Assembly (NCBI GenBank): GCA_003131585.1
Contig: PKVW01000041.1
Location: 1-47,162, forward strand
Origin: Acidobacteriaceae bacterium
GTDB taxonomy: Bacteria; Acidobacteriota; Terriglobia; Terriglobales; Acidobacteriaceae
Length of the DNA stretch: 47,162 nt
Direction: 5' to 3'
The translations under genes and the position numbers were made by a program. Of the stretch, positions 1 through 8,049 are shown piece after piece; position 1 is the stretch's first letter, and the number at the start of each line of letters is the position of its first letter. The notes beneath the pieces were generated by a model. That model had not been told where the DNA came from. It was given only the letters and a program-made list of their open reading frames with translations, and searched no databases.

Positions 1-196
1 TCACGCTTCCCTCATCATTGGCTACCGCAACGTCAAGTTTGCCGTCGCGATCAAAATCCGCCACCGCAACTGCGTATGCGTCTGCTGTCAGGGCTCCGGT
101 CGCGACTCGCCCTCTCGTTTCAAATTGGGCAAGCAGGGGCACGCATACGCAACTGACCCACGCCAGTAAAAAAACGAGCCGTCTCCCAGTACCCAC
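1..196 (-). CDS. Secreted FG-GAP/VCBS-repeat protein, N-terminal part
   Basis: Only the first 65 codons are present; the gene runs off the left edge. Reading the minus strand from a GTG at 196 gives a short basic start (GTGRR), a hydrophobic signal stretch (LVFLLAWVSCVCVPLLA) and then AVADFDRDGKLDVAVAND, a typical FG-GAP/VCBS calcium-loop repeat (DxDxDGxxD). A strong ribosome site, GGGGAGG, ends 7 bases upstream of the GTG and decides the start; an in-frame stop lies at 260-262. Such proteins are exported and form beta-propellers on the cell surface or outside it. The substrate is unknown. Confidence 0.7.
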   Translation of the reverse strand, partial: MGTGRRLVFLLAWVSCVCVPLLAQFETRGRVATGALTADAYAVAVADFDRDGKLDVAVANDEGSV

Positions 197-331
197 GACG
201 CAGCCTCCCCAACTGGGACAAAAGGTTAGCACCGTTTCGCGGGGACAGCTATACGGTTTTCAAAAGAATCAGCCAAAACCAAGACAGCGGCGGACGATGT
301 TGCAGTTCTCTGCAGATTATTGACAAACTTT

Positions 332-790
332 TCAGCCAAGGATGGTACAGTGCTCCAAAACGGTATGCCCAGCTTCAACTATCCCAAAACGGCAATAGCG
401 GGGTGGTTGTGCGAATCCTCGTCGGTTGGAACAAACAATTCCCCGCCACAAGGCCAGCAGTTCTACCAACAGTTCACCAGCGGGTCGCTGTTCCTGGGCC
501 TCTGTGTAAATGCGGTCATAAGTTGTCCCCATAGCCCCGAAAACGTCAACGATGGAACCGATGCGCTTACGGGTGACAAAGGATTCGACGATATCGTAAG
601 CGATATGACAGTAACCGCCCCCTGCAAGAAGAATCATTAAGTCGCGCGTAGAAAAAGAGGGGTGCAAGGTGTTGGCCCTGACGGTTTTCTCTAAATCGGG
701 AGCTTCCGGTGGGGGCAGGTTTGCGAAATCTTTCGCGGCCTGCCCCTGCCGGGGGAGACGTTTAGTTTTTTCTCGCCGCGCTTTTACCAT
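332..790 (-). CDS. Possible small hypothetical protein
   Basis: This is a weak candidate in the 565-base stretch (197-761) that otherwise holds no gene I can support. The open frame is 152 codons, but its first part overlaps the end of the serine hydrolase gene. A more natural start is the internal ATG at 637, giving about 101 residues with a plausible helical middle ([20 protein letters not shown]). There is no clear ribosome site and the third codon positions are not strongly GC, unlike the neighbouring genes. I recognise no family. It could be a decayed gene or a chance frame. Confidence 0.2.
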   Translation of the reverse strand: MVKARREKTKRLPRQGQAAKDFANLPPPEAPDLEKTVRANTLHPSFSTRDLMILLAGGGYCHIAYDIVESFVTRKRIGSIVDVFGAMGTTYDRIYTEAQEQRPAGELLVELLALWRGIVCSNRRGFAQPPRYCRFGIVEAGHTVLEHCTILG

Positions 791-1925
791 CAGAGAGGTA
801 TAGGTCGGCGACGTGTTCGGCGATTGCGCCGGGCTTAGCCTGCTCCAGATTCGCCAGTACGACGACCGTCAACTGATCATTCACATAGCGCGCGATTGCG
901 GATTTGAATCCCTGCCAGGCGCCGTCGTGGCTGATCACGCGGTGTCCGTGACGTTCCTCGAGGAACCAGCCGAAGCCGTAACCGTCTTTATTGGGTTGTC
1001 CGTTTTTCAGCTTCGCCGGGGTCCACATCTGGTCGAGGCTTGAGCGCTTCAGCAGTTTCTCGGTGTACAGCGCGGCGTCCCACTTCGCAAGATCTAAAAT
1101 GGAGAAGTACAGGCTGCCATCGGCCGTGGTGTTGACCATGGGTGCCACCCACTCTTGGTTTTTCAGTTCGCCCTTCACCAGGCGGTAACCGGCGGCGCGA
1201 TTGGGAACAATATCGGCCTCGCTGATAATGCGCGTGGTCTGCATATCGAGCGGGTGGAAGATTCGCTCTTGCAGAAAGTCTCCGTAGAATTCTCCGGTGA
1301 CGCGGTGGATCAGAATTCCCAGCGTCAGAAATCCCAGATTGCTGTAATCCCACTTCGTGCCGGGAGGATATGCCAGCGGGATGCCCTCGACCAGCTTCAA
1401 CTCTTCGTCTTCCGTCCAGTCCTTGCGAAAATCGAACTTCTCGGGATAGTCGCCAAAGCCGGCGGTGTGGCTTAGCAGCTCACGCACCGTTACTTCTTTC
1501 CAGGTGACTGGGGCGTCTGCGAAATACTTGGTGAGCGGATCGTCGAGCCCAACCTTGCCCTCCTCGACCAGCATCATCACCGCGGTCGCGGTGAACTGCT
1601 TGCCCACCGATCCCGACTGGAATACCGTTTCCGGCTTAACAGGGACTTGCAGTTCGACGTTGGCCAGGCCGAATCCCTCAGCCTGCACGATCTTTCCGCC
1701 GCGCGACACGAGAAGCGCCACGCCCGGAATGTTCTGCCGCTGCATTTCGCTCCGCACATACTTGGAGACCCCCTTGGAGACGCCGTTGGAGACGTCATCG
1801 GAAACGGTAGAAGCCGCTTGCGCCCGTCCAATCGACGGCGCGATATACGGCAAAGCGAATAGGACGACGAAAGCTGCACACAAAGTCGTCTGGCGCCGGA
1901 GGGGACCGCGGGAGCGTTCTGTCAT
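762..1925 (-). CDS. Serine hydrolase, class C beta-lactamase fold
   Basis: A 387-residue exported protein of the beta-lactamase/penicillin-binding-protein-like serine hydrolase family. The N-terminus is a signal peptide (hydrophobic about 13-35, ending IGRAQA). The catalytic motifs are visible: SVGK at 106-109 (SxxK nucleophile and base), YSN at 194-196 (YxN), and HDG near 333 in the place of the KTG/HxG motif. Family members act as D-aminopeptidases, esterases or muropeptide carboxypeptidases in the periplasm; the sequence does not tell which. A short repeat [11 protein letters not shown] follows the signal peptide. It is transcribed alone on the minus strand, directly downstream of the two tRNA genes. 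Confidence 0.85.
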   Translation of the reverse strand: MTERSRGPLRRQTTLCAAFVVLFALPYIAPSIGRAQAASTVSDDVSNGVSKGVSKYVRSEMQRQNIPGVALLVSRGGKIVQAEGFGLANVELQVPVKPETVFQSGSVGKQFTATAVMMLVEEGKVGLDDPLTKYFADAPVTWKEVTVRELLSHTAGFGDYPEKFDFRKDWTEDEELKLVEGIPLAYPPGTKWDYSNLGFLTLGILIHRVTGEFYGDFLQERIFHPLDMQTTRIISEADIVPNRAAGYRLVKGELKNQEWVAPMVNTTADGSLYFSILDLAKWDAALYTEKLLKRSSLDQMWTPAKLKNGQPNKDGYGFGWFLEERHGHRVISHDGAWQGFKSAIARYVNDQLTVVVLANLEQAKPGAIAEHVADLYLSDGKSAARKN

Positions 1926-2034
1926 GGTGGAGGCCGAATTGCGGGCACCAGTCTATGGTTTGTGGTGCGGCTTAGGCAAGCTCGCATCGGGCCCGTGGAG
2001 TGGCACAGGCCAAAATGTCGCAGGTTGGGCAGAC

Positions 2035-2109
2035 TGGAGGCGCGGGTCGGAATCGAACCGACGCATAAAGGTTTTGCAGACCTCTCCCTTACCACTTGGG
2101 TACCGCGCC
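2035..2109 (-). tRNA. tRNA-Cys (GCA)
   Basis: The minus strand folds as a cloverleaf. The 7-bp acceptor GGCGCGG pairs with CCGCGCC, the anticodon loop is CTGCAAA with anticodon GCA, and the T arm carries GGTTCGATTCC. The discriminator is U73, the identity base of tRNA-Cys, and CCA is encoded at 2037-2035. It lies 74 bases downstream of tRNA-Gly and probably shares its transcript. Confidence 0.95.
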
Positions 2110-2183
2110 CCTGCTCAATACGTTAGCGTTCCGTGCGGGAAAAGTCCATCTGCGGGGAATCGCTGGACTGAAAAGGAGAACTC

Positions 2184-2258
2184 TGGAGCGGGAGACGGGG
2201 GTCGAACCCGCGACATCGACCTTGGCAAGGTCGCGCTCTACCACTGAGCTACTCCCGC
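2184..2258 (-). tRNA. tRNA-Gly (GCC)
   Basis: The acceptor GCGGGAG pairs with CTCCCGC, the D arm has the usual TAGCTCAGTGGTAGAGC, the anticodon loop holds GCC, and the T loop is GTTCGAC. CCA is encoded. It is the first gene of a two-tRNA unit with tRNA-Cys. Confidence 0.95.
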
Positions 2259-2270
2259 TCGACGAACCTG

Positions 2271-2299
2271 ATTATAAATGAGGTATTCGGCCGCGGCAA
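2271..2299 (-). promoter_or_regulatory. Sigma-70-type promoter for the tRNA-Gly/tRNA-Cys pair
   Basis: On the minus strand a TTGCCG box (2299-2294) is followed after 17 bases by a perfect TATAAT (2276-2271). The predicted start, near 2264, lies about 6 bases before the 5' end of tRNA-Gly, which suits a short leader trimmed by RNase P. Confidence 0.6.
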
Positions 2300-2318
2300 T
2301 GGTGACGCCGCGGGGCCT

Positions 2319-3020
2319 CTAGTGCACCGACCACTGCGGATCGTCCTCCGGCTTCACGACGTGGCCGTCGCGCATGTGGATCATGCGGTCTCCGTACTTG
2401 GCAGCCTCGGGATTATGCGTGATCATCAGTACTGTCTGTCCCAACTCCTGGTTGGACTGCCGTAACATGCGCAAAACGATGTTCGAGTTCTCCGTGTCGA
2501 GATTTCCGGTGGGCTCGTCGGCCAAAACCACCGCCGGCTTGTTGACCAGGGCGCGAGCCAGGGCCACGCGCTGTTGCTCGCCACCGGAAAGTTCGCTCGG
2601 GCGATGGTTCAGCCGCTTGCTCAGTCCCAATAAATCGCAAATGCGGAGGAAGAATGCGGGATCGCGGTCCCCGTTTCCGGAGATTTCCTGCGCGATGGCT
2701 ATGTTAGAACGCGCGTCGAGCGTGGGCAGCAAGTTGAACTTCTGGAAAACGAATCCGATTTTGCGCTTGCGCATTCGGGTGCGCTCCGCATCGGAGAGCG
2801 CGGCGAAGTCGTCCCCATCCATAATTACCTTGCCGGAATCGGCGCGGGTCAGTCCGCCCAGCAGGTAGAAGAGGGTGGACTTGCCGCTGCCCGAAGGGCC
2901 GACCACGGTGACGAATTCTCCTTTTTGCACGCCAAAGGAGATCCCTCGGAGCGCGGGCACGTCGATCTTTCCCACCCGATAAGTTTTGTGTAAATCAATG
3001 GCCTCGATGAATGCGCCCAT
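2319..3020 (-). CDS. ABC transporter ATP-binding protein (MacB/LolD-like)
   Basis: A 233-residue ATPase subunit with every nucleotide-binding motif: Walker A GPSGSGKS near residue 41, Q-loop VFQKFN, signature LSGGEQQ, Walker B VVLADEP followed by TGNLD, and a switch His in MITHNP. The ADEPTGNLD form and the length are typical of the MacB/LolD/FtsE group, which powers lipoprotein release, macrolide export or cell-division machinery. No permease gene lies beside it, so its partner must be encoded elsewhere. It sits between the tRNA pair and a response regulator, both on the same strand, with no overlap. Confidence 0.9.
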   Translation of the reverse strand: MGAFIEAIDLHKTYRVGKIDVPALRGISFGVQKGEFVTVVGPSGSGKSTLFYLLGGLTRADSGKVIMDGDDFAALSDAERTRMRKRKIGFVFQKFNLLPTLDARSNIAIAQEISGNGDRDPAFFLRICDLLGLSKRLNHRPSELSGGEQQRVALARALVNKPAVVLADEPTGNLDTENSNIVLRMLRQSNQELGQTVLMITHNPEAAKYGDRMIHMRDGHVVKPEDDPQWSVH

Positions 3021-3151
3021 GCCAGCTTCGATCTTACACGATGGGCAGTGGAGTGCCGTCCAACGCCGATCGCGAGGTCAGGCCTTGGGCGTCAGGTTTC
3101 ACTTGGTCGAGCTTCCCGGTTGGACGTTTGGACGGAGACGGGAGTTTTCGC

Positions 3152-3574
3152 TCAGGCCGCTCCCTGGCGGTGCGAAAATTGACCGGGTCGCTCCTGCATT
3201 CGTTTGGGACCACGCTTGCGCACCAGAAGCAGGCGGATTCGTTCCAGCAAGTCGGCGGGCGCATACATCCCCCTGGCCAGGAATACGTCGGCTGGCGATT
3301 CATGATCGTAAATGCGGACCTTGCTCGAAATGAGGATGGCCGGAATGTGAGGCGAGAGATGCTTAATGGCCGCGATCAACTGCGAACCGTCCAGGCCGGG
3401 CATGGCCATATCGGTGACTACCAGGTCGATACCTCCAAGCTTGAAGCGTTCCAACGCATCTTCGCCGCGGGAGTAACTCGCCACGCGGTAGCCGCGCGTC
3501 TCGAGCATGATTTTGCGATGAGAAAGAGACTGTTCGTTGTCGTCAACACAAAGAATCGTGCGCTTGGGTTTCAT
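3152..3574 (-). CDS. Single-domain response regulator (CheY-like)
   Basis: A 140-residue receiver domain without an output domain. The acidic pocket is DD in ILCVDDNE, the phospho-acceptor Asp is in LVVTDMAMPG near residue 55, and the conserved Lys is in ISSK near 104. After about residue 120 there is only a basic tail (RKRGPKRMQERPGQF). Such proteins pass phosphate to other proteins rather than binding DNA. No histidine kinase lies nearby, so the input is unknown. Confidence 0.85.
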   Translation of the reverse strand: MKPKRTILCVDDNEQSLSHRKIMLETRGYRVASYSRGEDALERFKLGGIDLVVTDMAMPGLDGSQLIAAIKHLSPHIPAILISSKVRIYDHESPADVFLARGMYAPADLLERIRLLLVRKRGPKRMQERPGQFSHRQGAA

Positions 3575-3778
3575 TCACCGTCCGCATCCGCCGGTTGCCG
3601 GTTGTGACCGGGAGCCAAACGGAAGTTTTCTCTGTTCGCGAAGAATAGAAGAGCGAATGCATGCTATCGGTAAGACGTGAACACTGTAAAGTGGCGTCGA
3701 AGCAAATGGCAGGTTTTGGCCATTGACTTCTTGCGGCCCTGTGAAAGGCGCGATTCTGCGATGCTTGCACGCGGTCGG

Positions 3779-4672
3779 CTAAAGAAAAACTTCGCCGCGC
3801 ATGATTTCGACCGAGTGCCCGCCGACGCGCACGTTTACTACCCGGTTATCGCTGCGCGAGGCACGCACGAAAATCCGGCTGGGCCGCTTCATCTCGATGC
3901 CCTGTTCGATGAGGACTCGCTCGTCGGGTTTAGCCACGCCGTGCGCTACCATCCAGGCCGCGGTACAGCCCGCGGCCGAGCCCGTCGCCGGGTCCTCGCC
4001 GTTGTAAAACAGCATGCGGGCGTGCAGCCGGGCCTCGCGATCCACAGTCTCTCGGGTAACGAAATAAAAGAACTTGCCTGCGGTTTGGGCGAGATATTCG
4101 GCGGCACGGTTGAGATCGATGTGCAGATTCTGTATGACAGCCAGCGACTTCAGCGGCGTCACAGTGAATGCGACTCCAGTGGAGACGGTCTGAATGGGCA
4201 GAGAATCGTCGAAGTCTTGCGCACGCAAGCCGGTCGCCTGCGCGATTGCTCCGCGCTCGTGCCGCATTCCGAAGGTTGGGTCGAGCTGCGTCATCTCGCC
4301 GAAGGGGGGCTCGCCTGCACTCTCTTCGAAATGCACCGGCACTTTGCCGGCGTTCAGCTCAAGCACGACTTTTTCCGCGCCGCTTTGGCCGCGCAGTGCA
4401 AATGCCGTTCCCAGCGTCGGATGACCGGCGAACGGCAGCTCTTCCTGAACGGTGAAGATGCGCACGCGAATGCCTTGCTCCCGTTCGGTGGCGGCATCGC
4501 GGGGCAGGATGAACGTCGTCTCCGAAAGGTTCATTTCCTTCGCGAGCGCCTGCATCTCGGCGCCAGTCAATCCACGGCAGTCGAGGAATACAGCCAGCGA
4601 ATTGCCTTCGAGCGGACGCGAAGAGAAAACGTCCCACTGCGTCATCGCCAGACGCCGTAATGCTTGGCTCAT
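3779..4672 (-). CDS. PhzF-family isomerase/epimerase
   Basis: A 297-residue member of the PhzF/DapF-like fold. The start is placed at the ATG at 4672 because AGGA lies 6 bases upstream and because family members begin just before the xxDVFxxxPLEGN motif, seen here as WDVFSSRPLEGNSLAVF. The catalytic Glu is in NLSETTFI. The conserved GHPTLGTA and DPATGSAAGC motifs of the two half-barrels are both present. PhzF itself isomerises an intermediate in phenazine synthesis, but most homologues, including this one with no phenazine genes around it, have unknown substrates. It is divergent from the peroxiredoxin unit. Confidence 0.85.
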   Translation of the reverse strand: MSQALRRLAMTQWDVFSSRPLEGNSLAVFLDCRGLTGAEMQALAKEMNLSETTFILPRDAATEREQGIRVRIFTVQEELPFAGHPTLGTAFALRGQSGAEKVVLELNAGKVPVHFEESAGEPPFGEMTQLDPTFGMRHERGAIAQATGLRAQDFDDSLPIQTVSTGVAFTVTPLKSLAVIQNLHIDLNRAAEYLAQTAGKFFYFVTRETVDREARLHARMLFYNGEDPATGSAAGCTAAWMVAHGVAKPDERVLIEQGIEMKRPSRIFVRASRSDNRVVNVRVGGHSVEIMRGEVFL

Positions 4673-4804
4673 GAACTGTCCTAAGTTGTGAAGAGTTGAC
4701 TGCAAGGCGCGTACGTGCCGCCTTGCAAAGAACAACAGATGCATGGCGCCGTTCTTGCGATGCAGGAAAACTCGCGGATAACCGTACCGCTGGCCGTCTC
4801 GCGG

Positions 4805-4833
4805 TTGACAGGGTCAGAGCAGGCTTCTATTCT
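4805..4833 (+). promoter_or_regulatory. Sigma-70-type promoter upstream of peroxiredoxin leader
   Basis: A perfect TTGACA (4805-4810) is separated by 17 bases from TATTCT (4828-4833). The start would be near 4840, about 200 bases before the peroxiredoxin ATG, which leaves room for the structured leader described below. Confidence 0.6.
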
Positions 4834-4878
4834 AATCACGTGTTTTGCCCCTCCAATGTCGGCGGCGCGTGTTGTTCC

Positions 4879-4902
4879 ATGTGTCCGCCGTGGTGTGGGT
4901 AG
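4879..4902 (+). CDS. Possible leader peptide MCPPWCG
   Basis: A seven-codon frame with two Cys and one Trp codon sits in the leader. Its last codons (TGG TGT GGG TAG) overlap the proposed antiterminator arm. There is no good ribosome site before it, so translation is uncertain and this is only a candidate. Confidence 0.2.
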   Translation: MCPPWCG

Positions 4903-4923
4903 GGAGCAAACAAGATTTCTTCC

Positions 4924-4957
4924 AACCCACCCGGCGAAACGGGTGGGTTTCGTTTTT
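4924..4957 (+). terminator. Intrinsic terminator in the peroxiredoxin leader
   Basis: A perfect 10-bp stem, AACCCACCCG with CGGGTGGGTT, closes a 6-base GCGAAA loop and is followed by TCGTTTTT. It lies about 80 bases before the peroxiredoxin start on the same strand. Confidence 0.7.
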
Positions 4958-5038
4958 CATCCGAAGGGTTACTCGAATTTGAATGGCTGGCTAACTGTCG
5001 GAACTTCGAGCGAATTGAAATTCGTTGAGGAGAGAAAT

Positions 5039-5722
5039 ATGAGTACCGCAACCGAAACCCTTAGAATCCCCCGCATCAATGACACCGCCCCCAATTTCAC
5101 GGCTGAAACTACACAGGGCACGATCAATTTTCACGAATGGATCGGTGGCGGATGGGCGATTTTGTTTTCCCACCCGAAAGACTTCACTCCCGTGTGCACC
5201 ACCGAGCTGGGCGCCATGGCAGGCCTGCAGCCCGAGTTCGCCAAGCGCAACACCAAAATTATCGGTCTGAGCGTGGACCCCGTGAGCAGTCACGGCAAGT
5301 GGGCCGTCGATATCGAGGAGACTCAGGGCCACAAAGTAAACTACCCGATGATCGGCGACCCGGAGCTCAAGATTGCCAAGCTCTATGGCATGTTTCCGGC
5401 CGAGAGCGTCAATAGCGCGGAGGGACGCACGGCGGCGGACAATGCCACCGTGCGCACGGTATTTGTGGTCGGTCCGGACAAGAAGATCAAGCTCCAGCTC
5501 AGCTACCCCATGAGCACGGGGCGCAACTTCGACGAAATACTTCGAGTCATCGATTCGATTCAGCTCACGGCCAAACACAAAGTTTCCACGCCGGCGAACT
5601 GGAAGCCGGGCGATGACGTCATCATCAGCGGCAATGTCTCTAATGAAGAGGCGCAGAAACAGTATCCCGGAGGCTGGAAGACGCCGAAGCCGTATATGAG
5701 GATCGTGCCTCAGCCTAAATAG
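5039..5722 (+). CDS. 1-Cys peroxiredoxin (Prx6/AhpC-TSA family), copy 1
   Basis: A 227-residue thiol peroxidase that reduces hydrogen peroxide and organic hydroperoxides in the cytoplasm. The catalytic motif DFTPVCTTE, near residues 43-51, contains the peroxidatic Cys. The C-terminal Prx domain (STPANWKPGDDVII, then GGWKTPKPYMR) matches the Prx6 group. There is no obvious resolving Cys, hence 1-Cys. The ATG at 5039 is chosen because GAGGAG lies just upstream; the frame stays open further upstream but would run through the terminator. A second copy follows 116 bases downstream on the same strand. Confidence 0.92.
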   Translation: MSTATETLRIPRINDTAPNFTAETTQGTINFHEWIGGGWAILFSHPKDFTPVCTTELGAMAGLQPEFAKRNTKIIGLSVDPVSSHGKWAVDIEETQGHKVNYPMIGDPELKIAKLYGMFPAESVNSAEGRTAADNATVRTVFVVGPDKKIKLQLSYPMSTGRNFDEILRVIDSIQLTAKHKVSTPANWKPGDDVIISGNVSNEEAQKQYPGGWKTPKPYMRIVPQPK

Positions 5723-5744
5723 TCAAATCAATGGCGTGAGAGCG

Positions 5745-5792
5745 GCGATCTCCGGAAGCAGCACTCAGCACCTCCCTTTTTCCGGAGATCGC
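5745..5792 (+). repeat. 13-bp perfect inverted repeat between the peroxiredoxin genes
   Basis: GCGATCTCCGGAA (5745-5757) and its complement TTCCGGAGATCGC (5780-5792) can form a strong hairpin with a 22-base loop. No T-run follows, so it could be an mRNA stabiliser, a weak terminator or a protein site. Confidence 0.6.
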
Positions 5793-5824
5793 GGTACTAA
5801 TCGCGGTACTAATCGCGGTACTAC
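5789..5824 (+). repeat. Three tandem 12-base repeats (TCGCGGTACTAA)
   Basis: The unit TCGCGGTACTAA occurs at 5789-5800 and 5801-5812, and with one change at the last base at 5813-5824. It ends 14 bases before the second peroxiredoxin start and overlaps the right arm of the inverted repeat. It could be a regulator site or replication slippage. Confidence 0.75.
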
Positions 5825-5838
5825 GAGAAGAGGGACCA

Positions 5839-6519
5839 ATGGCGACCGAAGTGGTGACCGTTGCTGTACCGAGAATCCCGCGTATTAACGAGCCCGCGCC
5901 GGACTTCGAGGTTACGTCCACGCACGGCCTAATCCGGCTCAGCAACTACACGGGAAAAGGCAAGTGGGTTCTGCTGTTTTCCCATCCCGCCGACTTCACC
6001 CCCGTCTGCACCACGGAATTTGTGGAATTTGCCCGCCACGCTCCGGAATTCGAGAAGCACAATGTACAACTCATCGGCAACTCAGTGGATAGTGTGTATT
6101 CGCACATTGCCTGGGTGCGCAACATCGAAGAGAACTTCAAAGTGAAGGTGACCTTTCCCGTGATCGCCGATCTCGACCAGAGGGTGGCCCGGGCTTTTGG
6201 CATGGTGCACGAAGCGGTCAGCGATACGTCCGCCGTCCGCGCCGTTTTTTTCATTGATCCGAAGCAGACCATTCGTGCGCTGCTGTACTATCCGATGTCG
6301 CTCGGCCGCAACATTGATGAACTGTTGCGGATGGCGGAAGCTCTTCAGACCGCCGATACAAACACCTGCGCGACCCCGGCCAACTGGCGTCCAGGCGACC
6401 CCGTGATTGTGCTCGCGCCCGCAACCCAAGCCGACGCGGAGAAGCGCGCCGAAGGGGGCAAAGGTTTGGAAGTCATCGACTGGTATTTGAGCCGCAAGGA
6501 ACTGAACGGCGCCGACTAG
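5839..6519 (+). CDS. 1-Cys peroxiredoxin, copy 2
   Basis: A 226-residue paralogue of the gene upstream. It shares the start RIPRINxxAPxFE and the active site [10 protein letters not shown], with the peroxidatic Cys near residue 57. The C-terminal dimer domain is present ([14 protein letters not shown]), but the tail differs: [16 protein letters not shown] replaces the GGWKTPKPYMR of copy 1, so the two may differ in substrate or partner. The ribosome site is AGAAGAGGG before ATG 5839. Divergence along the whole length suggests an old duplication. Confidence 0.9.
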   Translation: MATEVVTVAVPRIPRINEPAPDFEVTSTHGLIRLSNYTGKGKWVLLFSHPADFTPVCTTEFVEFARHAPEFEKHNVQLIGNSVDSVYSHIAWVRNIEENFKVKVTFPVIADLDQRVARAFGMVHEAVSDTSAVRAVFFIDPKQTIRALLYYPMSLGRNIDELLRMAEALQTADTNTCATPANWRPGDPVIVLAPATQADAEKRAEGGKGLEVIDWYLSRKELNGAD

Positions 6520-6642
6520 AAAAGGAGCGAAGGGATTCGCCGGGATCGGGCTTCCGGCCCGGAAAGTTAAAGATCGATCTGGGTCAATCCGTGCGGATCT
6601 GTGCCCGGTTTTTGACTGAGAACGAGAACGAGAATAGCCTTT

Positions 6643-6740
6643 GGAAGCGCATGTGGTCCGGTGATCATCCCGGTCTTCAAAACCGGCGGGCGGCAGGTTT
6701 TCCTGTCGCCGGTGCGTTCGACTCGCACACGCTTCCGCCA
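6643..6740 (+). tRNA. selC: tRNA-Sec (UCA), selenocysteine tRNA
   Basis: A 98-base tRNA with all the unusual tRNA-Sec features. The anticodon loop CTTCAAA carries UCA (6677-6679), which reads UGA. The D stem has about 6 bp with a 4-base CGGT loop. The long variable arm is a 9-bp stem (GGCGGCAGG with CCTGTCGCC) around TTTT. The T stem is 5 bp (GTGCG/CGCAC) with a TTCGACT loop. The acceptor GGAAGCG pairs with CGCTTCC, the eighth position is a C-A mismatch, and the discriminator is G followed by an encoded CCA. It implies that SelA, SelB, SelD and at least one selenoprotein exist elsewhere in the genome. Confidence 0.93.
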
Positions 6741-6818
6741 AACAACAAGATTTCCCGAGAAACGCGAGGCCGCTTCCGGAAGGCCATCTCGTTAAGCCGG
6801 GAGAGGACAAACCTGACT

Positions 6819-7790
6819 ATGAAAATCGCCAAGGACGTCACCGAACTGATCGGCCACACTCCGCTGGTGCGGCTCAACAGAGTCACGGAAGGCTGCGTAG
6901 CCGAGGTCGTGGCCAAACTGGAAAGCCAGAATCCCGTGGGCAGCGTAAAAGACCGTATCGGAGTAAGCATGATCACCGAAGCCGCGCGCGCGGGCAAGAT
7001 TCAGCCGGGAAAGACCGTGCTGATCGAGCCGACGAGCGGCAATACTGGAATCGGTCTGGCTTTTGTGGCTGCCGTCAAAGGCTACAGGCTGATCCTGACC
7101 ATGCCGGAAACCATGAGTATGGAACGGCGTGTCCTGCTGCTGGCTTTCGGCGCGGAAATCGTGCTTACGCCTGGTCCAAAAGGAATGAAGGGGGCCATCG
7201 CCAAGGCGCAAGAGTTGCTGGCGAACACGCCCAATAGCTACATGCTCCAGCAGTTCGACAACGCCGCCAATCCCAAGATTCATTTCGAGACCACGGGCCC
7301 CGAGATTTGGAATGACACCGACGGGCGCGTGGACATCCTGATCTCCGGCGTTGGGACCGGCGGGACCATCACTGGCGTCTGCGAGTACATCAAGCCCAAG
7401 AAGCCCTCGTTCAAGGCCGTCGCCGTCGAGCCGGCGGACAGTGCGGTACTCTCCGGTGGAAAGCCCTCGCCGCACAAAATCCAGGGACTCGGCGCCGGTT
7501 TTGTTCCCAAGATACTGCGCACAGACCTCATCGACGAGGTGATTACGGTGACCAACGATGACGCGATTCGCATGGCGCGACGGCTTCCTCTCGAGGAAGG
7601 TCTTTTCGTGGGGATTTCCTCAGGGGCCGCTGTGGTCGCTGCCCTCCAAGTGGCGCGCCGTCAGGAAAATGCGGGAGATCTGATCGTAGTGATTCTGCCG
7701 TCGTTCGGAGAACGCTACTTGAGCACCATCCTTTTCGAAGAGCTTCGCAGCCGCGCGCAGCAGATTCCTACGTCTTCGCTTCCGGACTGA
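6819..7790 (+). CDS. cysK: Cysteine synthase (O-acetylserine sulfhydrylase)
   Basis: A 323-residue PLP enzyme that makes L-cysteine from O-acetylserine and sulfide in the cytoplasm. The PLP Lys is in NPVGSVKDR near residue 44. TSGNTG (substrate loop), GTGGT (phosphate cup) and GISSGA are all present. The start is the ATG at 6819 ([19 protein letters not shown]), the usual family beginning. A longer open frame upstream would run through the tRNA-Sec gene and is rejected. It lies 78 bases downstream of selC. The C-terminal FGERYLST motif is typical of CysK rather than of cystathionine beta-synthase. Confidence 0.93.
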   Translation: MKIAKDVTELIGHTPLVRLNRVTEGCVAEVVAKLESQNPVGSVKDRIGVSMITEAARAGKIQPGKTVLIEPTSGNTGIGLAFVAAVKGYRLILTMPETMSMERRVLLLAFGAEIVLTPGPKGMKGAIAKAQELLANTPNSYMLQQFDNAANPKIHFETTGPEIWNDTDGRVDILISGVGTGGTITGVCEYIKPKKPSFKAVAVEPADSAVLSGGKPSPHKIQGLGAGFVPKILRTDLIDEVITVTNDDAIRMARRLPLEEGLFVGISSGAAVVAALQVARRQENAGDLIVVILPSFGERYLSTILFEELRSRAQQIPTSSLPD

Positions 7791-8049
7791 TCCCCCGCCG
7801 GAAGCGGCTGGCAGACTAGCCGGCAGGGATATGCCGATCCGGCTAAACTAGCGGCGGCCTGCCAGTGGAAATGTCTGTGGAAATCTGCCCATACCCAGCC
7901 AAATTTTCGGGGTTTCCGCAAGACGCGCGGGTGTATGATGATTTTCCTATAAGCCACCCCAAAGAGCCCAAGCGCGGACGGGCGGAGGGTTCGGTGTCAA
8001 TCGCTACGATTCTGGTGGTTGCCCCTGCCCCCAAGCATCAGGGAGAAAA

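Larger units (their letters stand above)
4840..4957 (+). promoter_or_regulatory. Candidate attenuator leader of the peroxiredoxin gene
   Basis: Between the promoter and the peroxiredoxin gene lies a leader that ends in an intrinsic terminator although no complete gene precedes it. Inside it, CGGCGG and CCGCCG can pair. GTGGGT, at the end of a small Cys-rich reading frame, is complementary to ACCCAC in the left arm of the terminator, so an antiterminator fold is possible. The layout resembles transcription attenuation, either ribosome- or ligand-controlled, or a separate short RNA. The pairing is read from sequence; the control is inferred. Confidence 0.4.

Noticed and set aside
320-640. 106-codon plus-strand frame
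   Set aside because: No ribosome site, no recognisable domain and unlikely composition; the minus-strand candidate is only slightly better.
6612-6640. Possible promoter (TTGACT, 17 bases, TAGCCT) before selC
   Set aside because: The transcript would start at about 6647, inside the tRNA, leaving no 5' leader; the -10 match is also poor.
6591-6818. Upstream extension of the cysteine synthase frame
   Set aside because: It runs through the selenocysteine tRNA, and the family begins at [16 protein letters not shown].
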